From contig NC_056407.1 in assembly GCF_905147365.1 (NCBI RefSeq), positions 13,578,001 to 13,642,000 on the forward strand: a stretch of DNA of 64,000 nucleotides, read 5' to 3'. A program made the translations under genes and the position numbers. Below the pieces are notes generated by a model. That model was given only the letters and a program-made list of their open reading frames with translations. It was not told the origin of the DNA and ran no database searches. This document shows positions 11,901 to 20,900 of the stretch, in pieces. Source of the DNA: Aricia agestis. Taxonomy: Eukaryota > Arthropoda > Insecta > Lepidoptera > Lycaenidae. Numbering within the stretch: position 1 is the stretch's first letter; each line of letters begins with the position of its first letter.

Positions 11901-14900
11901 GTACATTCTGTGAAAATTTCAGAAGTCTAGCTAAAGCCGTTCTTGAGATAAAGCCTGGAGACAGACAGACGGACAGACAGACATCGAAGTCTTAGTAATA
12001 GGGTCCTTTTTTACCCTTTGGGTACGGAACTCTAAAAAACGTTACTCCTGAGTCCTGGTTAACAGGGCTGAACCCAGTTGCACAGTGAACTCAATACAGG
12101 GGACTCATACCGCATAGTGCATACCCTATGCATCTGCATCTGCACAGCATCACCCTCTAAAGTCTAAACTCTAAAGTATTGTCACTCGCTTTTGTTACAA
12201 CTTGTATAGTTGTATTTGTATCCAGTACTAATTTTATAATATTATTGTACAACAGGTACTCATTGAAGCTGTATTGGACGAGCCGTTTTTCGATGGTGAT
12301 GAGAAACATAAAGCCAACGTCTCTATTCCAATTACGCCGAAAGCTAACTTTTTCATAAGTGGGTGAGTTTGGCACAGTTTTTATTTTTTTAAAGCCCTAA
12401 TGAAAATAGTGACACAAAGGATATGTTTTATCCTGGTCTATCAACGCCCTCATCCAATATCACAGACGAGGACAAATCATTATAAATATTTTATTAGTAA
12501 GGGCGACAGAGTACAATGACTGTTTTATTTCTATGGTAGCGACTAGAAGGCGCCAATACCACTAGAATTCACTGCTGGAGCTGCCCATGGTCTTATCACT
12601 ATAAAATTGTCGACGTAAGCAACGTTGATAATATTCTAGTGATTCAGCGAATATCTACAAGTGATGCTGGCGTCCGCTACTGTATTAATGTCAGGGGTTC
12701 CCAAACTTCTTTTGGCTACTGCCCACTTTAAAATGCCTGATAGACGTACGAACTTAAAGTACGCGGGTTTTAAGTTCGCGAACTTACTCGGCTCGCATCG
12801 GTGACACACGAGAATCGCTCACACTGGATTACCATGCCCCCAGGCTCGCGGGTCGCGGCTCTTTGCTGACAAACAGGCGGTTAAGATCGTCGAGCCATAA
12901 GTCCGCGTACTTACTCGCACGTCTGTCCATCCCTTGAGAGTAAATTTTAGTGCCCCTATTTTACACGTGCTTAATAACCACTAAAACTTTAAATTAAATT
13001 AATTAATTATAACCATCCGAGACTCTACACACGCCTCTTTTTTTTTCTGGGTATCATCACCCACTTTGGTTAAGGCTGATATAAATCCATACTAACTGAA
13101 ATAAGTGTTTCTAATAATTATTATTTTAGACTAAAATGCGGTGCGTTTTATAATTTGGTAATGGGACTATTAAGTCTCCCAAATTTTAAAACACATCACA
13201 CGGGACACGCCCGTAAAGAAAAATATTTTACAAACAAATGAAAACACAGCCTTAAAAATACTTTTCCAGTTCTCGAAGATAGATTAATTTCTGGTTTTTC
13301 AGAAAAGCTCTTCCCAATGCGACTGTCACAATAAGCAGGGATAAACTTAAGGGAGGCGAAAATTTGACATTTCTTCATTATTTCGAGGTAATTCGAGAGT
13401 AATATTACTTTTGGGACCGCCGGGAGGAACGTAATTTGTCAATGAAATGAAACAGACATATTTTATTTGTTTGTTATACATTATAATACGGGAGCACTCG
13501 AACAATATTTTTTATTACTATCAAGCAAATTTTTTGTAAGTAGCTTCATTTCGATAAGACAAACAACATTTTTATTTGCGAAAAATCTCAAAAGTGGTAG
13601 CTAACAGAGATAGAAAGGATTTCATATTTTGAATTGATGGTCCTAAAATATGGACTGTTTTATTTGTAGGACGATGTTACTCTTAAATTATATGACTATT
13701 AATCTATCAATACACTAAAAATCTGCTCGTTAGGTTACCGATATAGGGTTCTGTAATCAACAAAACCCTAAAACGGAACCGAAATTGATTTACGTCTGTG
13801 TGTAAAAATTTGTTTACGTATACACTTACAGTACACTTTCTAAGAGATTAAATTGTCAACTTGCCGATAAGTGCCGACTGGACGTCAAACAGATGAAAAA
13901 AATTGGTTCTGCTGTCATGTATCACACGTCCCTTTTTACCACGCAGTGTTACTGATAGTGATATCTCGCTTGCTCAGGCCTTTGTTTCTCTATTCCGCTA
14001 GGTATATTAACTTTATGGTTATGTCATTTCCCGAGACTAAAAGTCTAGGTCTGCATACTAAATTACATCTAAAACGGTTGAATGATCACACATACAGAGG
14101 CGGAAAGGCAAGCACGCTTTCATATTTCGCGTTTTGCCATAAAATTATTTTCCCTGTTCTCCTGCTTTTCTCTTGAAGTTTTTTGTGATTTTTTTTAATA
14201 TTTTCTCTAGACCTCACGGAACCCGAGACCTTTCCAACGAATGCAAAACCGTGGAAATCGGTTCGTGCGTTCTGGAGTTATAGCGTCAGGAAGGAAAACC
14301 CGACTTTTTTATATATTAGACTAGCTGTCCCGGTGAACTTCGTGTCACTTTAAAACCTTCCCTGGACTTCTACGAACATTTTAAGACTAAAATCAGCCCA
14401 ATCCGTCCAGCCGTTTTCGAGTTTTAGCGCGACAAACACATTTGAAAATCCATTTTTATATATATAATTAGTAGGAATCAACAGCGACAGATAATTTTAT
14501 GTGTAAAATCACTTCGTATGAGTTTACAAGCTGGTTATTACTGCATAATTATAAATAAAATGTAGAATATTTGCATTTAGAGTCACGCAAGCACTTTGCG
14601 CGTGGATGTAAAAAATCATGATTAATTTAATATTATATTCTTTACATCGAAATAATTATGCTCATTATAACATGCTACGACGACTATGAAAAAATCAGCC
14701 AAGTATGAATCGGGCTCGCGCACGAAAGGTTTCGTACTGTTACAGAGAAAATATCTAGGCAAAAAATTGTGTTTATTGTATGGGATTTGAATTTTATTTA
14801 AATATTATTATTTATTATTAAAGTACACATATATCTCAGTTCTTTGTAAAAATTTCAAGTGCCTACCTTTTGCCATTATTGATATCGAGCAAAAAAGGCC

Positions 14901-17900
14901 AAAAAATCACGTTTGTTGTATGAGGCCCCCCTTTAATATTAATATTATTTTGTTTTTAGTATTTGTTGTTATAGCGGCAACATATATATACACAATCTGC
15001 AAAAATTTCAGAAGTCTAGCTATAGCGATTTTTGAGATACAGCCTGGCGACATACAGACACACAGACAGACAGACAGACGGACAGACAACGAACTCTTAG
15101 TAATAGGGTCCCATTTTTACCCTTTGGGTACGGAACCCTAAAATAGAAAAATATATGTTTTTGTGTAATTGATAACATGTATTATTATTATTAAGTTATT
15201 TACTTATATATTTTAATTTCAACAGGTAACAAATATAGGTCCCTCATATTGGTTACATTTGCCTGCAGAAGTTTTACTATCTAATGAGGTAAAAACAATT
15301 AAAATATTTCAATATGTAAAATAATTTATTTACTTGCCAATAATATTCAGTAAGTATAATATTTTAAAAGTTTTTTTCAGTTACAAAACTAGAGCAATGC
15401 TACATAGTAAATAAGTAATTTATTAATTGGTACATATCATCTATACTAAAGTATTCTCGAACTAGTAAAAGTATCTGCACTATGCAGATGTTTTATTATA
15501 AAACGCTTTATCCTTATCTGTATAAAACTATTCAAATGTATCAGTCACGGAAAAAAACATAATAAGACCTTTATTCGTAAAGGGGTCAGTAATTGTTCAG
15601 GGCAAAATGATGAAAAAAATTACAAGACTGGGCACAAAATTCCATTTAAAATTTGACATTTTATATGAAGTTTTCTGCCTCGAGTCGTTTGGACTTTAGT
15701 ACTTATTTTCTCCTATACTCCACTCGGGCTAACTTGTCGCTAGCGGTCATTGACTCCCTGTCAAAAACTTGTCATTTTCCATATAAAACCACGATAAACA
15801 ATATCTGACACTTCATTGTCAATCGCGGTTTATATGGAAAATGACAAGTTTTTGACAGGGAGTCAATAACCGCTAGCGACAAGTTAGCCCGAGTGGAGTA
15901 TAGTCATTTGTATGCTAAGTAAAGTCATTAAACGAACACATTATTCTAGGTCCACCTATCCACTACCATCAGGGGATGTTCTAACAGAACTAACCTAGTG
16001 TGCATGTGGGAGGTACCAGCCAAAACGTCGATGCCCTTAAAACTGCCATTACGAATTAACTTCAAGGAGCATGGTAAGTTTGCATGGATATAGGAGCAAA
16101 AGCCCTACTGAAGCTGATTCAATTTCGAATACAAAAGTCGGTTCGGATTTTATTTTGATGAAGCTTCGATCTTTTGTCTACATTTTTCTTTAGGTTCAAT
16201 GAGAATGTGCTATGGAAATTTTTTTGCAATATTTTCCTTTGACAATAATTAATTATTATTGTTAATAATTAACAACGCACATCTTCGTTGCTTAATTACC
16301 TAACTCTGTATTAAATCAATGTTAGAATTTAATGAAATGTAATTCTTTGGGGGCTTCGTCATTAAAATGCATAAGAATTCGGTAAGCTATATTTAGAATG
16401 TGACTGTAGTCTGTAACTATCTTTGCCAGAATATATACTCACATATTGATAGACAAAGAAAAACAGACATCGTAATGCTAAGTACTCACATACGGTTTTG
16501 CTCGATAGTTTTACTCCGAATCGAAGGAAATGACATATTTGACATATTTCATTCCATCGAGCCGGCTCGAAGCGAGCCTTCGAGCTGTCAGTTTTGGCGG
16601 TCCACACGGTGGTTATTGCACGATTTGGAGTAAAAGTACTTAGCAAATAAGGGAGTAACAAAACAAAATGTGACGACCTCAATTGGTTGAGTGTGCGGCA
16701 GCTCAAGCCGGCGGTCGCGGGTCGAATCCCGCCGACGGAACAAAAAGTTTGCAATGTTCCCGGGTCTGGATGTGTATTAAATATGTGTATAATAAATAAT
16801 AATAATAAATATTCTTTATTGTGTACACTTAAAATTTAAAAATCAAGAACATTTATACATAAAACAAGTATATCACAATGGCGGCCTTATTACTAATTAG
16901 TAATTTCTTCCAGGCAACCACGGGTAGAGGAAACATAATATATATATATACGACATCAGGTGAATGTGCCATATTATACAGGAAAATATATATGTCGCAG
17001 GGAAAAGAAGATATCAGGGATATCCCGAAATCCCTAGGGATATCACGAAATCGCGGTAGATACCGAATATTCTTGTTTCTTACGTCTTCTTACTAAACAA
17101 ATCTAGTGATATGTCATTTCACTAAACTAAATCTAGAAAAGCGGATACCGCCGAATAAAAATCGAGCTACGCATTTCTCTCGCTCGCTCTAATACCCTAT
17201 TACTATCTTATGGGGGCGACTAACCCTAAATTGACTATTTTATAATTAATTTTTACACTTGAAAATAAGCCCCGAATTGTTTCATTTTGTAGACATACTA
17301 CATTATATTTCCGAGAATCAGACCTAGCAAAAACACGATATCTTAAAATTTTCTCGATCACAAAGATGCATCTAATTTTCACGAATTTTTCATATATTGC
17401 CATAATCGTGCATTAAACTAAGTTAATATTTTAACACATTGTATAAAATTCTATCATTGAGGAACGGACCTAGCGGATTTTTTAAATGTTACATATTTAT
17501 CGAGTTATTAGGAAAAAAATAATTTTCTTTTTATTTAAATGAATCCGCGTCGTCCTTTTTCACCTGGCATATGAAAGACGGGCGTGAGTGTGAAGAGAGA
17601 AGGACGATTTTTTGCGTTAGTCGCCCTCTTAACGCGAATGGGGCATTATCAGCGTGAAGGGATCTTATTATCGGTATTGAGTTATTAATATCACTATAAT
17701 ATACATTTAACAGGCTATCGAACCATGCAAGCAACATGCGCGTAAGTCTGGAAAATATTAAAAAATGTTGAAACTCGAGAGTCGTAAAAGGTGATATTTA
17801 GAAAATCGCATTCAAACTTAACGTACACGTAATAATTTTACGAATAAAATCACACGAGCCGCGCCAGCTCGAGCGACGCATTTGTTTCACTCCCACTAGT

Positions 17901-20900
17901 GCCCGTGTGGGTATTAGAGCGAGCAAGAGAAATGCGTAGCTCGATTTTTATTCGGCGGTATCCGCTTTTCTGACATTTCACTAGATTTAGTTTAGTGAAA
18001 TGACATATCACTAGATTTGTTTAGTAAGAAGACGTAAGAAACAAGAATATTCGGTATCTACCGCGATTTCGCGATATCCCTAGGGATTTCAGGATATCCC
18101 TGATATCTTCTTTTCCCTGCGACATATACATATCAGACAAATATTATTCATGATACATAATATTATTATACCTAATAAATACACAGATACATACATATTT
18201 ACCTAGCTTAAAATACATACATACAATACACATATATAATATATTATACATACATACATACAAACAAAACAATATTATTTCAAAAGGATGGAACATTAAT
18301 TTATATTTCTATATTTATTTAACGTTATCCATAGTCACATTATACATAAAAATTATTGTTAGCGATAAGAGAGAGAATGAGTTCAAGTTATGCAATTACT
18401 ATAATCAATCATCATTATAAGCAAGCAAGCTGTGCAAGTGCAGCAAGGAAGTGTTTCTTGACCAAGGTCTTAAACCGAAATAGCGTCTTTGTCATTTTTA
18501 TGTCTCTTGGTAAAGCGTTCCATAGTTTTATTCCAGTAATGTGTAATGTCCTGTAGTGTGTACGATATAATAAAAATCTTAAATATATATTGTATAGTAT
18601 AAAAGTATTAAAATATATATTATTTCCGTTGTCTGGTACCTGTAACACAAGTCATGCAGGTACTTAGCACGGAGCCAGACTGACGTGGTGTGAAGCGTCC
18701 ATAGATAATATTATTATTATTAAAATCATGATACTTTAAGGTGTGTTGTGTCCCTTATATAGAGTTAATTAATATAATTAATAAAAGAGTTCCTTTCTAT
18801 GATAGTTAGTCAATATTTTAGGTACTTAGCACGGGGCCAGACTGACGTGGTGTGAAGCGTCCATAGATATTATTATTATTATTATTATTTTTTTACAAAA
18901 TATAGGTAGTAGTCCTAATGTCGTTGAATCTAAGGTCGAGTTTCGACCATTGGGCGATCTCTAGTCACTGTAATTATGTTTCACCCTTTTTATCAGAGTA
19001 ATAATTAAAGACGTGAGTGGAAGAACCAGATTACTACTAGACTACAAGGAAAACTACCAATTTTTTCCTTTATATTTTTATCAAACCTTGTAACTTACCT
19101 ACCTCATCATCTAGCTAATATACAGGATGCAATTAAACCTTCCTGCCAATTTTTTTCCAGGGCTTAGGTATCATTCGGAGAGTCCATTCAACCAAAAAAA
19201 AAATTGGGTGGTGTTATTTTTTTTAATTACATATTTTATCCCATTTAAAATCGTTGCAGAACGGTCACTCGCGGCGCGGGGGAATGAGCGGGGGTGACGC
19301 GGAGGGAGGCACGACTACGGGGCATGTCACGCACGGGCTACGCGACGTGTCCATTAATTGTAGTGTTTTTTAGGATAGCTTTCTGTAGCTATTTCTCAAC
19401 ATTTTAGTACTGGGTGATTATAAAAGAAAAAATGCGTGTATTTTAATTTTTTACGAGGATCAATATATCGAAATTTGGCAGGAAGGTTTAATTGCACCCT
19501 GTATTATCTAGGCTCTACACATAAAACCCACAGTTTTTTGATTTCAAAAAAATGTTTGTACCTAAAGCCTCCTTTAATGCAAAAATGCCAATTTTTTACC
19601 ATTACCATAGACTAAGACAAATATATGTATTATAAATATATGTATAATAATTCGTCTATGCCATTACTAACCTGTTTCTTCTACTAACGTCTTCATTACA
19701 GCGGTTAAAATATTTTTATTAACAAGGGGGTTAGTGTTTGATTTTTTTATGTTTTGTTACATAGGTATAGAGCAGCTTTTCGGTGAAATATTGGAGCATA
19801 ACATAACGACAGTTTTGACACTCTATCACGAAGGCAAAACTATGTAAGTACGACAGTATATATTAAGTCTATGATTTAACCCCAGTCTTCAGCTTTATTA
19901 GATTTATGGCCAGCATAAAAAAATGCAGCCTTCAAATGAGCCTTCAAATTAATTAGGCCTACTATTATAAGAATAAAATAAATATAAAATTATTGTGTAT
20001 TCAAAGTCTTAATTAAAGATACACAGAAACAATTTTTTTATAATTAAATTTTCTTTTATAAGTTTCAACCAACGTTTCAACCATAAAAACGACAAAATAA
20101 TATTATTTACAACTCACTACTCGTAGCTTTAAAATTTTAATGATGATCCGAGGACTTCACATTAAAAAAAATTATATGGCTATTTGAATATTAATTAATT
20201 AATTCAAAATATTTTAGCGATAAAAATAAAGTGGTGCACCAGACTCAAAATAACGTAAAATTGACGATTAATTAAGCAATTAACTACTTACATTTTTAAT
20301 GTATGAATATATTGTCAATTTGTGATAAGTGTTTTGCTAAACACTTTAAAGTTTTCGTATTTTTCCTACTCTTCATTTATTCTGATTTTCTTTAATCGGC
20401 CTCATATTAGTTTTACAGTTTGTATTAAGAGTCAGTTCACATAGCAACATCGGTACGATGCATTTTAAAATAAATCATTCTGAACTGAACATTATTTTTT
20501 AGTTTTTACTCAAGAAGATACGAAAGAATGGAGACTTGCCACCTGCATTTTAGATTTATTTCAATTTTGAATGGCTCATAAAAATCATCATATCGCCTCG
20601 TCACATTGCAATTTGCAATATGCAGCACTGACTATAATTGAAGACATGAGTGGATTAACTATGTAACCAACAATTTGGAAACTGCCGTTTTTTTGCATAA
20701 ATAAAGGCTTTAGGACTAGGAAAATTATTTTTAATAAAAAATGTGATTTCTTAGTAGTAGATATAATAGCCAAATGATGAAGTAGGTTAGTCAGTGGCGT
20801 AGCTACCGCCGTATATGCCGTATCAATTATACGAGACCCCCGGGCCACGGGGGGCCCCAACGTGAGCAAAATTATTAATAACTCACCATTTCTTAAAGTT

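Noticed and set aside
12694..13090. hAT element starting CAGGGGTTCCCAAAC
   Set aside because: No matching right terminus or 8-bp duplication could be found; left as an intron note only.
16362..16754. Minus-strand ORF of 130 codons
   Set aside because: Runs through the SINE and intronic repeat; its opposite strand carries the B box, so it is a shadow.
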